Shown one piece after another: positions 7,810 to 17,278 of a DNA stretch of 40,667 bases (position 1 is the first letter of the stretch; each line of letters opens with the position of its first letter). The notes beneath the pieces are model-generated. The model saw only the letters and a list, made by a program, of their open reading frames with translations. It searched no databases and had not been told where the DNA came from. The DNA is from an uncultured Roseburia sp. (GTDB lineage: Bacteria > Bacillota > Clostridia > Lachnospirales > Lachnospiraceae). A program made the position numbers and the translations under genes. Location of the stretch: NCBI GenBank assembly GCA_947567625.1, contig CANONN010000031.1:1-40667 (forward strand). Reading direction: 5' to 3'.

Positions 7810-8516
7810 AAAGGGTTAGTGTGTTAGAAGAGTTAAAAAAACAGGTATACGAGGCTAATATGGAGCTTCCCCGCCGCGGACTGATTACCTACACCTGGGG
7901 CAATGTCAGCGGGATAGACCGAAAGAGCGGTTACTTTGTCATTAAGCCGAGCGGTGTGGATTACGATGATCTTAAGCCGGAGGACATGGTTGTGATGGAC
8001 CTGGAGGGCAATAAAATCGAGGGGGCTTATAAGCCGTCCTCCGACACGGCCACGCATCTGGAGCTGTATAAGAAATACCAAGAGATCGGCGGCATTGTGC
8101 ACACCCATTCGCCGGAGGCGGTGGCATGGGCACAGGCCGGAAGAGATATTCCGCTCTACGGAACGACGCATGCCGATTATTTCCTGGGGTCCATACCATG
8201 TGCCAGGAACCTTACGCCGCAGGAGATCGACGAGGCATATGAGAAGAATACCGGCGTGGTGATTATTGAGACGTTCGAGAGGAGAGGCATCAATCCGATG
8301 TATACTCCCGCGGTGCTCTGTCAGAACCACGGGCCGTTTACATGGGGAAAAGATGCGGCGGAGGCGGTACACAACGCTGTGGTACTCGAGGAGGTTGCCA
8401 AAATGGCAAGAAATACGGAACAGATCAATCCACAGGTAAAACCGGCGCCAGACAGCATTAAGGAAAAGCATTTTTACCGCAAGCACGGTGCGAATGCTTA
8501 TTATGGACAGAATTGA
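7806..8516 (+). CDS. araD: L-ribulose-5-phosphate 4-epimerase
   Basis: A class II aldolase-fold epimerase of 236 residues that converts L-ribulose-5-phosphate into D-xylulose-5-phosphate, the last step of arabinose entry. The metal-binding histidines are H99 and H101 (in IVHTHSPE) and H175 (in QNHGPFTWG); the phosphate-contact segments GNVSG and KPSG are at about residues 32-36 and 47-50. The start is GTG 7806, overlapping the previous stop, with AGGAGG at 7794-7799. A hairpin with a short U-tract follows at 8523-8555. The araB-araA-tal-tkt-araD order makes the operon's purpose clear. Confidence 0.93.
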   Translation: MKRVSVLEELKKQVYEANMELPRRGLITYTWGNVSGIDRKSGYFVIKPSGVDYDDLKPEDMVVMDLEGNKIEGAYKPSSDTATHLELYKKYQEIGGIVHTHSPEAVAWAQAGRDIPLYGTTHADYFLGSIPCARNLTPQEIDEAYEKNTGVVIIETFERRGINPMYTPAVLCQNHGPFTWGKDAAEAVHNAVVLEEVAKMARNTEQINPQVKPAPDSIKEKHFYRKHGANAYYGQN

Positions 8517-8522
8517 TTTGTG

Positions 8523-8555
8523 GGGCCGTCTGAGTACTTTTCGGGCGGCTCTTTT
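8523..8555 (+). terminator. Terminator-like hairpin between araD and aldose epimerase
   Basis: Arms 8523-8530 and 8544-8551 pair over 8 bp including G-U pairs, followed by TTTT (8552-8555). It lies just before the ribosome site of the next gene, so it may be a partial terminator or attenuator within the operon. Confidence 0.5.
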
Positions 8556-8585
8556 CACCTGAATTGTGTAGAAATGGAGAAAATT

Positions 8586-9932
8586 ATGACAAAGACGTTA
8601 TTTGGGACAACGCGTGAGGGCGCGGAGGTATTAAAATACACGATCAAGAATCAAACCGGTATGGAGGCGGATATCATTACGCTGGGGGCCGCCGTGGTAT
8701 CATTGAGAATCGCAGGCAGCGACGGTGTGGTGCGCGATGTTGTGCTCGGCTATGACACCCCGGCGGAATATCAGACACATACCTGCTATTTTGGGGCGGT
8801 GATCGGACGAAATTCCAACAGAATCGGGGGCGCCGCGTTCAAACTGGACGAGAAAGAATATAAATTGGAGCAAAATGACAACGAAAACAATCTGCACAGC
8901 GGCAGCAAAGGGTTTCACGCAGTTATCTGGGAGGTGGAGCAGGCGGCGGACGATTCCGTCACACTCTCCTATCTGAGTAAGGACAGCGAACAGGATTTCC
9001 CGGGCAATATGACGGTCAAAGTCACCTATACCCTGACCGATGAGAATGAGCTTGCCATTTCCTACGAGGCGGTGACGGATGCCGATACGGTGGCCAATAT
9101 GACCAATCACTGTTATTTTAACTTAAATGGTCATGATTCCGGTAAGATTGAAAATCAACTGCTGGAAATAAATGCGTCCTACTATAATCCGGTTGTGGAC
9201 GAACAAGCGATTCCGACCGGTGAAATTGCGCCGGTGGCGGATACGCCGATGGATTTTCGCACGATGAAAGAGATCGGCAGGGATATTGGCGATGACGATG
9301 CACAGTTGAAGTTTGTGGGCGGATATGACCACAATTATGTGCTGGACCGCAAAGGGGACGGCATGGAGCTGGCTGCCGTTGCAAAATGCAGGGAGTCCGG
9401 CATCTGCATGGAAGTCTACACCGACTGTATCGGCGTGCAGCTTTATGCCGGAAACTTTATCGGCGATCAGATCGGAAAAGGCGGCGCGGTGTACGGGGAC
9501 AGACATGGTTTTTGCCTGGAGACACAGTATTTTCCAAATGCCGTCAATGAGAAAAATTTCACGCCGCCGATCTTGCGGGCAGGTGAAATCTATGAGACGG
9601 ACACGATCTACCACTTTACGGTGGAGCAGCCGGAGAACCTTACGAAGATGGCTCCCGATCTCATGACAGAGGCACAGGGCAGCGAGGCGGCTCCCGGGGT
9701 ATCCATGGCAGATGGAGCGGAGCAGACGCTGGCGGCGCCGGATATCTGCATCCAGTACCAGTCTCTGGAGAGCTCGATGGACCAGGTGGTGGAAAAGATA
9801 CATCGGCAGTATGCACAGAGCGGAGAGAACGTATCCGAAATCCAAAAGCTGCAATTGTATGTCAAACCGGAAGATTTGACGGTATACTATGTGATCAATG
9901 AGGACTTTATGGGAAGCGTACCGTTGTTTTAA
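8586..9932 (+). CDS. galM: Aldose 1-epimerase with C-terminal DUF6465-like domain
   Basis: Residues 1-344 form a complete mutarotase: H104 (NLHSG), H175 (TNHCYFNLNGH) and the catalytic Glu E312 (CLETQYFP) are in place. The module ends at the usual DTIYHF. It interconverts alpha and beta anomers of aldoses, which suits the upstream arabinose genes. Residues 345-385 are a low-complexity acidic linker. Residues 386-448 (starting DICIQYQS, with LQLYVKPEDLTVYYVIN) resemble the small stand-alone DUF6465 proteins of Lachnospiraceae, whose function is unknown. The fusion is unusual. ATG 8586 is chosen because GGAGA lies just upstream; the frame is open earlier (to 8520) without a ribosome site. addB begins 20 bp downstream. 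Confidence 0.88.
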   Translation: MTKTLFGTTREGAEVLKYTIKNQTGMEADIITLGAAVVSLRIAGSDGVVRDVVLGYDTPAEYQTHTCYFGAVIGRNSNRIGGAAFKLDEKEYKLEQNDNENNLHSGSKGFHAVIWEVEQAADDSVTLSYLSKDSEQDFPGNMTVKVTYTLTDENELAISYEAVTDADTVANMTNHCYFNLNGHDSGKIENQLLEINASYYNPVVDEQAIPTGEIAPVADTPMDFRTMKEIGRDIGDDDAQLKFVGGYDHNYVLDRKGDGMELAAVAKCRESGICMEVYTDCIGVQLYAGNFIGDQIGKGGAVYGDRHGFCLETQYFPNAVNEKNFTPPILRAGEIYETDTIYHFTVEQPENLTKMAPDLMTEAQGSEAAPGVSMADGAEQTLAAPDICIQYQSLESSMDQVVEKIHRQYAQSGENVSEIQKLQLYVKPEDLTVYYVINEDFMGSVPLF

Positions 9933-9952
9933 CAGATAAAGGCGAGGCAGCT

Positions 9953-12900
9953 ATGTCATTACAATTTGTTTTCGGCAATTCCGGCAGCGGAAAATCCGAA
10001 TATTTATACCGTTGGGTGTTGGAGCAGGCGGCGGAGCATACCGACCGAAACTATATCATGCTGGTGCCGGAGCAGTTTACGATGCAGATACAGCGGGAGC
10101 TGGTGGAGCGTCATAAAAACCATGCGATTATGAACGTGGATGTGCTCAGTTTTGCACGACTTGCCTACCGGGTATTTGACGAGCTCGGAAAGCAAGACCT
10201 TGTGATTTTGGAAGAGACCGGCAAGAATCTGGTGCTGCGCAAGGTGGCGGAGCAGAAGAGGGCAGAGCTTTCCGTGCTCGGCGGCAGATTAAATAAAATG
10301 GGCTATATCAGTGAGATCAAGTCGCTGCTCTCCGAATTGACACAGTACAATATCACGCCCGGGGAGCTCTCGGATTTTTTGGAGCGCTCTGATGTCGGCG
10401 AGGCGCTGTCGCTTAAAATGCGGGATATTCTCGCCATCTATCAGGGGTTTCGCGATTATCTTGAGGGCAGATATATCACGGCGGAGGAGGTGTTATCCCT
10501 GCTCTGCCGGGTGGCGGGGGAGTCTTCCCTGCTGCGCGGCAGTGTGATTGTCTGCGACGAATTTACGGGTTTTACGCCGATACAGAATCAATTACTGCGG
10601 GAGCTGCTTTTGATTGCCGATAAGATCATGGTTTCGGCCGTCGTCGACGTGCGGGAAGATATCTACGAAAGCGGCGGCATCCATGAGCTGTTTGCCATGA
10701 GCAAAAAGACCGTACAAGTGTTGTTGAAAATCGCTGCCGATAGCTCCGTGCAGGTGGAGGAGCCGATCATCCTGCCGGCGTCCGCAAAAAAACGTTACCG
10801 GGGAGCGCCGGAACTTTTTTTTATGGAGCAGAATCTTTTTCGTGCGCACCGCATGACTTGGGAGGAGGCGCCCGCCCATGTGCGTATCGCAGCCGCCAAA
10901 AATCCGCGCGCCGAGATAACCTTTGCGGCAAAAGAGATCACAAGGCTGGTGCGCGCCGGCGGCTGCCGCTACCGGGAGATCGCGCTGGTGACGGGAGATG
11001 TGCCGCAATATGCCAACTATGTGCCGGAAATATTTGAACAGTTCGAGATACCTTTTTTTATTGACCAGACCAGAATGATATTGTTTCATCCGTTTATCGA
11101 ATTGATCAGGGCCGCGCTTGAGGTGGTGGAAAGTGATTTTTCCTATGTCAGTGTCTTTCGCTTTTTTAGAAGCGGGCTCGTACAGACGCTGTTTGTGGCG
11201 AATCATGAGGCGCGCATATTGACAGAGGAGGAGATTGATTTACTGGAAAATTATGTTCTGGCGCACGGCGTTTTTGGCAGGCGCCGCTGGAGCAGAGTGT
11301 TTACCTTGGCAAAGAAAACAGAGCGGGAGCCAGACGAGCAAGAGCGGGAAACCATCCGGCTCTTAAATGAAATTCGGCGCGCTTTTATGGACTTGTTTGC
11401 GCCGCTTGTCACCGTTTTTTCTGTCGATGGAGAGGGCGGGCGGCAGGATGTAAGCGCGCAGACCTATGCCCTCTATCAGTTTATCTATGCGCTGAGAATT
11501 GAGGAGCAGCTAAAAGCCAAACAGCAGGAGTTGGAGGCATCCGGTAATATGGCGCTCGCGAAAGAATACGCCCAGATCTATAAGATCGTGATGGATTTGT
11601 TGGATAAAGTCACCAGCCTTTTGGGCGGGGAAGTGATGACGGTCCGCGAGTACGGCGATATTTTGGACGCAGGTTTTGAGGCGGCGCGCGTGGGTATCAT
11701 ACCGCCGGGAAATGACAGAGTGATCGTCGGAGATATTGAGCGTTCGCGTTTAAGCCACATCAAAATATTGTTTTTTCTCGGGGTAAACGACGGCATCGTG
11801 CCGAAAAATAGCGGCAGCGGCGGCATTATCTCCCAGTATGAGAGGGATAAGATGAAAGAGCAGAAGCTGGAGCTTGCGCCGGGAGCCAGAGAGAAGGTCT
11901 TTATTCAGAAATTTTATCTCTATCTGAATCTGACCAAGCCCTCCCAGGAGCTGTATCTGACCTACGCAAAGACTGCGTCCGACGGCAAAGCGCTGCGCTG
12001 TTCCTATCTGATCGGCGTGCTGCAAAAGCTGTTTCCGGCGCTTTTGACAGAGCAGTTAGAGGAACGGGAAACGATCTTAGATGTGCTGACGCCGCAGAAC
12101 GCGCTGCGGTTTTACATAGAAGGGTTGCAGAGCAGGGAATATACCGAGGCGTGGGCGGCGCTCGGCCGCTGGTATTTATCCAGGGAAACCTATGCAAAAG
12201 AGGCAAAGCGGCTGCTTGCGGCGGCCTATGATGTCTACACTGGCGAGCCCATAAGCCGTGCGGTGGCGCGCGCGCTGTACGGCCGGGTGCTGGAAAACAG
12301 CGTCACAAGGCTCGAGCGCTTCGCGGCCTGTGCGTTCGCCCATTATCTGGATTACGGCCTGCGCTTAAAAGACCGGGAGATTTTTGGCTTTGCCAGCGTG
12401 GATATGGGAAATATCTACCATGAAGTGTTGGAGCGCTTTGCAAACAGACTGGGGCAGTCAAAATATACCTGGTTTTCCATCCCGGAGGAGATACAAAGAC
12501 AGTGGGTGGAGGAGTGCATGGAGGAGACGATTCTTGGCGCCGAGCGCGCGCAGACATTTGAGGAGGCGAGAAACCGATTCCTCCTTTTCCGTATGAAAGG
12601 CACGCTGCAGCAGGCAGTATGGGCGCTGATTACGCAGATCAGAAAAGGCAAGTTTGTGCCGCGTGATTTTGAGGTCTCTTTTTCCAGGGTCAGTGAACTT
12701 TCCGCCCTTCAATTTCGTCTCAGCGAGGATGAGAAAATGCAGCTTCAGGGAAGAATTGACCGCATTGATACCTGTGAGGACGAGGAGCGGGTCTATGTAA
12801 AGGTGATCGATTACAAATCGGGAAACACCAGCTTTTCCCTGTTAAATCTGTATCACGGGCTGCAATTGCAGCTTGTCGTCTATTTAAATGCCGCCATGGA

Positions 12901-13456
12901 GCTGGAGGCCAAAAAATATCCCGGGAAGCAGATAGAACCTGCGGGCATTTTTTATTATCATGTGACAAATCCCATCGTCGAGGGCAACGGCGCAGAGTCC
13001 GAGGAACAGATCAGACAGGCCATCCTGGAAAAACTAAAATTAAACGGCGTGGTCAATGAAGAAGAACAGATCTATCGCGCCATGGATGAGGAATTTAGCG
13101 GCAATTCCGCGGTTATTCCCTTGGGAGTAAAGGCGGACGGCTCTTTAAAGGCCGCCTCTAAGACGCTTAGCACCGGAGAATTTCAAATGATTTCTGATTA
13201 CGTCAACGGGGTGCTGGTTGAGAGCGGGCGAAAGATCTTGGCGGGCGATGTCTCGGTCCAGCCGTTTTTGCTGGCGGATAAGACGGGCTGCGATTACTGT
13301 CCTTACCATATGGTATGCGGTTTTGACCGCAGGGGCGCGGGATATGATTTTAAAAAGTTGGAGAGTTTTACCGGAGAAGAAGAGATTTTAGAGGCGATGA
13401 GGAGAAAAAAGACGGATGGCAGTGAGATGGACAGAGGAGCAGCAGCAGGTCATTGA
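9953..13456 (+). CDS. addB: AddB, helicase-nuclease subunit B
   Basis: The 1167-residue AddB subunit of the AddAB complex processes double-strand breaks to load RecA and recognises Chi-like sites. It has a Walker A GNSGSGKS (residues 8-15), an inactivated helicase-like body, and a RecB-type nuclease motif with D953 (VIDYKSG). Four cysteines, C793, C1113, C1116 and C1122, match the spacing of the iron-sulfur cluster cysteines of Bacillus subtilis AddB (C801, C1121, C1124, C1130). The 3' end overlaps addA by 41 bp in another frame, so the subunits are translationally coupled. The gene follows the epimerase by only 20 bp, and no promoter was identified between them. Confidence 0.96.
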   Translation: MSLQFVFGNSGSGKSEYLYRWVLEQAAEHTDRNYIMLVPEQFTMQIQRELVERHKNHAIMNVDVLSFARLAYRVFDELGKQDLVILEETGKNLVLRKVAEQKRAELSVLGGRLNKMGYISEIKSLLSELTQYNITPGELSDFLERSDVGEALSLKMRDILAIYQGFRDYLEGRYITAEEVLSLLCRVAGESSLLRGSVIVCDEFTGFTPIQNQLLRELLLIADKIMVSAVVDVREDIYESGGIHELFAMSKKTVQVLLKIAADSSVQVEEPIILPASAKKRYRGAPELFFMEQNLFRAHRMTWEEAPAHVRIAAAKNPRAEITFAAKEITRLVRAGGCRYREIALVTGDVPQYANYVPEIFEQFEIPFFIDQTRMILFHPFIELIRAALEVVESDFSYVSVFRFFRSGLVQTLFVANHEARILTEEEIDLLENYVLAHGVFGRRRWSRVFTLAKKTEREPDEQERETIRLLNEIRRAFMDLFAPLVTVFSVDGEGGRQDVSAQTYALYQFIYALRIEEQLKAKQQELEASGNMALAKEYAQIYKIVMDLLDKVTSLLGGEVMTVREYGDILDAGFEAARVGIIPPGNDRVIVGDIERSRLSHIKILFFLGVNDGIVPKNSGSGGIISQYERDKMKEQKLELAPGAREKVFIQKFYLYLNLTKPSQELYLTYAKTASDGKALRCSYLIGVLQKLFPALLTEQLEERETILDVLTPQNALRFYIEGLQSREYTEAWAALGRWYLSRETYAKEAKRLLAAAYDVYTGEPISRAVARALYGRVLENSVTRLERFAACAFAHYLDYGLRLKDREIFGFASVDMGNIYHEVLERFANRLGQSKYTWFSIPEEIQRQWVEECMEETILGAERAQTFEEARNRFLLFRMKGTLQQAVWALITQIRKGKFVPRDFEVSFSRVSELSALQFRLSEDEKMQLQGRIDRIDTCEDEERVYVKVIDYKSGNTSFSLLNLYHGLQLQLVVYLNAAMELEAKKYPGKQIEPAGIFYYHVTNPIVEGNGAESEEQIRQAILEKLKLNGVVNEEEQIYRAMDEEFSGNSAVIPLGVKADGSLKAASKTLSTGEFQMISDYVNGVLVESGRKILAGDVSVQPFLLADKTGCDYCPYHMVCGFDRRGAGYDFKKLESFTGEEEILEAMRRKKTDGSEMDRGAAAGH

Positions 13457-16400
13457 TGCGCGAAATAAGAACATTTTAGTGTCGGCCGCGGCGGGTTCCG
13501 GCAAGACGGCGGTGTTAGTCGAGCGCATCATTCAGATGATAAGCGATGAGACGAAGCCGGTGGATATCGACCGGCTGCTGATCGTCACCTTTACCAACGC
13601 CGCCGCCGCGGAGATGCGCGAGCGGATTGCGGCCGCCATCGAAAGAAAGTTAGACGAGACGGCCAGTGAACATCTCTTAAAGCAGACGACACTGCTGCAC
13701 AATGCCCAGATCACCACGATCGACAGCTTTTGTCTCTACGTGATTCGCAATCATTTTCACGAGATTGATCTGGAGCCCAACTTCCGCATCGGGGACGAGG
13801 GGGAGCTGAAGCTTTTGCGCCAGGATGTGTTAGAGCGCGTATTAGAGCGCAATTATGAGGCGGCCGACGAAGTGTTTGTCTCATTTGCCGACAGCTATTC
13901 GACCGGCAGGAGTGACGCAGGGCTTTGCGATATGATTTTAAAGCTCTATGAGTTCTGCCGCAGCTATCCATGGCCGAAAGCTTGGCTGGCATCGTGTGCC
14001 AAGGGCTATGAGATCACGGAGGAGAGCGGGTTTTTTGATGCGCCGTGGATTGGCTCGCTGACCGAACGGATTCGCCTGGCGGCCCTTGATATGGAACAGA
14101 TGATGCTTCGGGCGTTAGCGCTTGCGCAAGCCGACGACGGCCCCTCCATGTACGAGAAGCTGTTTGAGGAGGAGATAAAGCAGTATCAGCGGGCGGCGCA
14201 GTGTACGACATTTGAGGAGCTGCGGGCAGCATTTGCGGCGTTTACCTTTGCAAGACTTCCCACAAGCCGCGGTTTTGCGGGGGACGCTCAAAAGCTGGCG
14301 CAGGCGAAAGCCTGGCGCGACCAGGCCAAAGATGTGGTAAAGAAAATAAATACGCAGTATTTTTATTGTTCCACGGAACAGATGATACATTTGCTGCGGC
14401 AGACAGCGCCGGCCGCAGCGGAGCTGGTGCGTTTGACAAACGAGTTTTATGACGCGTTTGCGGCGGAAAAGCGCCGCAAGAACATCGTTGATTTTTCGGA
14501 TCTCGAGCATTTCGCACTGGAAATACTGGTGGACAAAGAGACCGGAGGGGTGCGGGCGGCCGCGGAGGAGTTTTGCGATACCTTTGAGGAAATTATGATC
14601 GACGAGTATCAGGACAGCAATTATGTGCAGGAGACGATACTTCGCGCCGTGTCCAGGGAGAGCCGCGGCCTGCACAATATCTTTATGGTGGGCGACGTCA
14701 AACAGAGCATCTACCGTTTCCGGCTGGCGCGGCCGGAGCTTTTCATGGAGAAATATGACAGCTATCCGCTGGCAGAGGAAGAGGAAGACAGCGGCTGCCT
14801 GCGCATTGATCTGTTTAAAAATTTCCGCAGCCGTCCCCAGGTGCTTTCCTTTGCCAACGACATTTTTTTTCAGATCATGAAAAAGGATATCGGAAATGTG
14901 TGCTATGATGAGAGGGCCGCTCTCTACGCGGGCGCCGATTACCGCGATACCGCAGAGGACGGACAGGCGGCGGGGGATATGTTTTTGCCGGAGTTATTGC
15001 TGGTGGACGATAGCGAGGAGTTGTTGGCCGACGGAAAGATTACGGATAAGCGCTATCTGGAAGCGAAGCTGATCTCTGCCAGAATACAAAGACTGCTGAC
15101 CTCGCAGCTTGTGACCGATCAGGCGACCGGTGCGCTGCGGCCGGTGCGCTGCAGTGATATTGTGATCTTGCTGCGCAGCCTGGGCGGCACGGCGGACACT
15201 TTTGCGGAAGTCTTAAACGGAGACGGCATCCCGGCGCATACCGTCTCACAGACCGGTTATTTTTCGGCTGTCGAGGTACAGACCGTGCTTGCCCTGCTTC
15301 GGGTACTAGACAATCCCAGGCAGGATATCCCGCTGGCGGCGGTGCTCAGGTCGCCGATCGTGGGGCTTTGCGAGGAGGAGTTGGGAAGGCTGCGGCTGTT
15401 TTTGCCAAAAGAGCCGTTTCATGTCTGCGTCCTGGAAAAATGTAAGGAGCTTCGTCGGGCATACCGCGAGGCGGCAGAGCGGGAGGACGGCGCAGGGACG
15501 CAGCCGGGCGTGCAGTGGGAGGCATACGAAGACAAGCTGTATCAATTTTATATGTCGCTTGTGCGATGGCGTGGGATGGTGCCCGATACCCCGATCCATC
15601 TGTTGATCGAGCTTTTGTTGAAGGAAACGGGATACGGCAATTATGCGGCCGCGATGCCGGGTGGGGAACGCAGACGGGCCAATCTTTTGATGCTCGTGGA
15701 GCGGGCGATCTCCTACGAGGCGACCAGCTATAAGGGATTGTTTCATTTTGTGCGCTATATCGATCAGCTGCGGCGCTATGAGGTGGATTTCGGCGAGGCC
15801 GATATGGTCGGTGAAAATGAAAACGTGGTGCGCATTATGAGCATCCATAAAAGCAAGGGGCTGGAATTTCCGGTGGTGTTCGTCTCCTGCCTGGGCAAAC
15901 AGTTTAACAAACAGGATGTGAGAAGCCGCATGGTGCTCCACCCGGAGCTCGGCATAGGGCTTGACTGTATCGACGGCAAAAGGCGCCTGCTTACGCCCAC
16001 GATCATCAAAAAGGCGATTGCAAAGCAGATTGATCTGGAAAATCTGGGGGAGGAGCTTCGTATTCTCTATGTGGCGCTGACCCGGGCCAAAGAAAAGCTG
16101 ATACTGACCGGAAATAAAAAAGGAGCCGCAGAGGAGCTTGCGGCGTCTGATTTTCGGCCGGAGCTCTCTTATCTGGAGCGCGAGAGCGCCGCCGGGTATC
16201 TGGACTGGCTGCTGCCTGTGCTTAAAATGGAGGGCGGGAAATACCCGGTCCGTTTTGTGAGCGCCGCAGAGCTTGTGACGGAGGAGGTCGCCAAACAGGT
16301 GGAGGCGGCGTGCTCCAAAGAGGAATGTCAAAACATGATTCTGTCTGCGTCCGGGGAGGGGCAAGCTTGGTTTGACGAGCGTTTTGCTTTTGTGTACCCG

Positions 16401-17132
16401 TATGCGTCCGAGATCGGCAGGCCCAACAAATATTCGGTTTCCGAGTTAAAACACCGCGCGATGCGCGAGAAGCTTATTCAGGAGGAGGATGACGTCCTGC
16501 CGCTGTTTCTAAAAGAGGAAATCGTTCCCTATGTGCCCGCTTTCGCCCGCACCATGGAGGAGGAACAGTCGTTTCGCAATCAGGGCGCTCTGCGGGGCAC
16601 CGCAATGCACCGCGTCATGGAGTGCTATCATTTTGCCGGGGAACAGCCTGCCGCAGAACAGATCGAAACACAGGTTATGCACGGTCTGCTCACGGAAGAG
16701 ATGCGCGCGCTGGTTAAAGTTTCCGCGGTAGAAAAAATTGTGCAGTCAGAGTTGGGAGCGCGGATGAAAAGCGCGGAGCGCGCGGGCCTTTTGTACCGCG
16801 AAAAACCCTTTGTTATGGGATTTACAAAAGACGAACTGGAAGCGTTCGGCTTTGCTGCCGCCGGGGAGACGAAAGGGGCTTCCTCCGATCTCACGCTTAT
16901 TCAGGGGATTATTGATGTGTTCTGGCAGGAGGAGGACGGCATCGTGGTGCTCGATTATAAGACAGACCGGGTGGAGAGCGCCGCGCAGCTGATCGATCGG
17001 TATGAGGCGCAGCTGCGCTTGTACGGTGAGGCATTGGAGCGCATTTTTGCCGGGGAGGGCGGTGTTAAGCTTCCGGTGAAAGAGCGGCTTCTCTACTCGT
17101 TTCGGCTGGGCGAGGTGATTCCCATCGTCTGA
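13416..17132 (+). CDS. addA: AddA, helicase-nuclease subunit A
   Basis: A 1238-residue UvrD/Rep-type (SF1A) helicase with a C-terminal RecB-family nuclease domain. Walker A is SAAAGSGKT (K30, T31); the DEYQDSN Walker B, MVGDVKQSIYRFR, IMSIHKSKGLEFP and LYVALTRAKEKL helicase motifs follow in order. The nuclease motif has D1180 in VLDYKTDRV. It unwinds and degrades DNA ends with AddB. ATG 13416 lies inside the end of addB with a GAGGAG site about 13 bp upstream. The length is normal and all motifs are intact, so the complex should be functional. Confidence 0.96.
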   Translation: MAVRWTEEQQQVIDARNKNILVSAAAGSGKTAVLVERIIQMISDETKPVDIDRLLIVTFTNAAAAEMRERIAAAIERKLDETASEHLLKQTTLLHNAQITTIDSFCLYVIRNHFHEIDLEPNFRIGDEGELKLLRQDVLERVLERNYEAADEVFVSFADSYSTGRSDAGLCDMILKLYEFCRSYPWPKAWLASCAKGYEITEESGFFDAPWIGSLTERIRLAALDMEQMMLRALALAQADDGPSMYEKLFEEEIKQYQRAAQCTTFEELRAAFAAFTFARLPTSRGFAGDAQKLAQAKAWRDQAKDVVKKINTQYFYCSTEQMIHLLRQTAPAAAELVRLTNEFYDAFAAEKRRKNIVDFSDLEHFALEILVDKETGGVRAAAEEFCDTFEEIMIDEYQDSNYVQETILRAVSRESRGLHNIFMVGDVKQSIYRFRLARPELFMEKYDSYPLAEEEEDSGCLRIDLFKNFRSRPQVLSFANDIFFQIMKKDIGNVCYDERAALYAGADYRDTAEDGQAAGDMFLPELLLVDDSEELLADGKITDKRYLEAKLISARIQRLLTSQLVTDQATGALRPVRCSDIVILLRSLGGTADTFAEVLNGDGIPAHTVSQTGYFSAVEVQTVLALLRVLDNPRQDIPLAAVLRSPIVGLCEEELGRLRLFLPKEPFHVCVLEKCKELRRAYREAAEREDGAGTQPGVQWEAYEDKLYQFYMSLVRWRGMVPDTPIHLLIELLLKETGYGNYAAAMPGGERRRANLLMLVERAISYEATSYKGLFHFVRYIDQLRRYEVDFGEADMVGENENVVRIMSIHKSKGLEFPVVFVSCLGKQFNKQDVRSRMVLHPELGIGLDCIDGKRRLLTPTIIKKAIAKQIDLENLGEELRILYVALTRAKEKLILTGNKKGAAEELAASDFRPELSYLERESAAGYLDWLLPVLKMEGGKYPVRFVSAAELVTEEVAKQVEAACSKEECQNMILSASGEGQAWFDERFAFVYPYASEIGRPNKYSVSELKHRAMREKLIQEEDDVLPLFLKEEIVPYVPAFARTMEEEQSFRNQGALRGTAMHRVMECYHFAGEQPAAEQIETQVMHGLLTEEMRALVKVSAVEKIVQSELGARMKSAERAGLLYREKPFVMGFTKDELEAFGFAAAGETKGASSDLTLIQGIIDVFWQEEDGIVVLDYKTDRVESAAQLIDRYEAQLRLYGEALERIFAGEGGVKLPVKERLLYSFRLGEVIPIV

Positions 17133-17162
17133 TATGTTCCTTAAGAAAAACAACGGGGACGC

Positions 17163-17190
17163 TTGCAATTCCCCTAAGATACTATATAAT
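17163..17190 (+). promoter_or_regulatory. Sigma-A promoter for the hydrogenase gene
   Basis: TTGCAA (17163-17168), a 16-bp spacer and a perfect TATAAT (17185-17190). It lies in the 146-bp gap after addA, about 90 bp upstream of the hydrogenase start. Confidence 0.65.
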
Positions 17191-17208
17191 ATTTTTGAGC
17201 TGGTCAAT

Positions 17209-17225
17209 CGTTTCACTGTGAAACG
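17209..17225 (+). promoter_or_regulatory. 17-nt perfect dyad near the hydrogenase transcription start
   Basis: CGTTTCAC and GTGAAACG flank a single central T. It lies about 10-25 nt after the predicted start of transcription from the promoter at 17163-17190, a usual place for a repressor operator. It does not match the Rex consensus; the regulator is unknown. Confidence 0.4.
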
Positions 17226-17278
17226 CAACTACGAAGACACCGATTAATTCAACAACGGAAAGAATGAGGTAAAAGCCT

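Noticed and set aside
15306-16364. 352-codon minus-strand frame within addA
   Set aside because: It lies wholly opposite the helicase motifs of addA, which are clearly coding; shadow frame.
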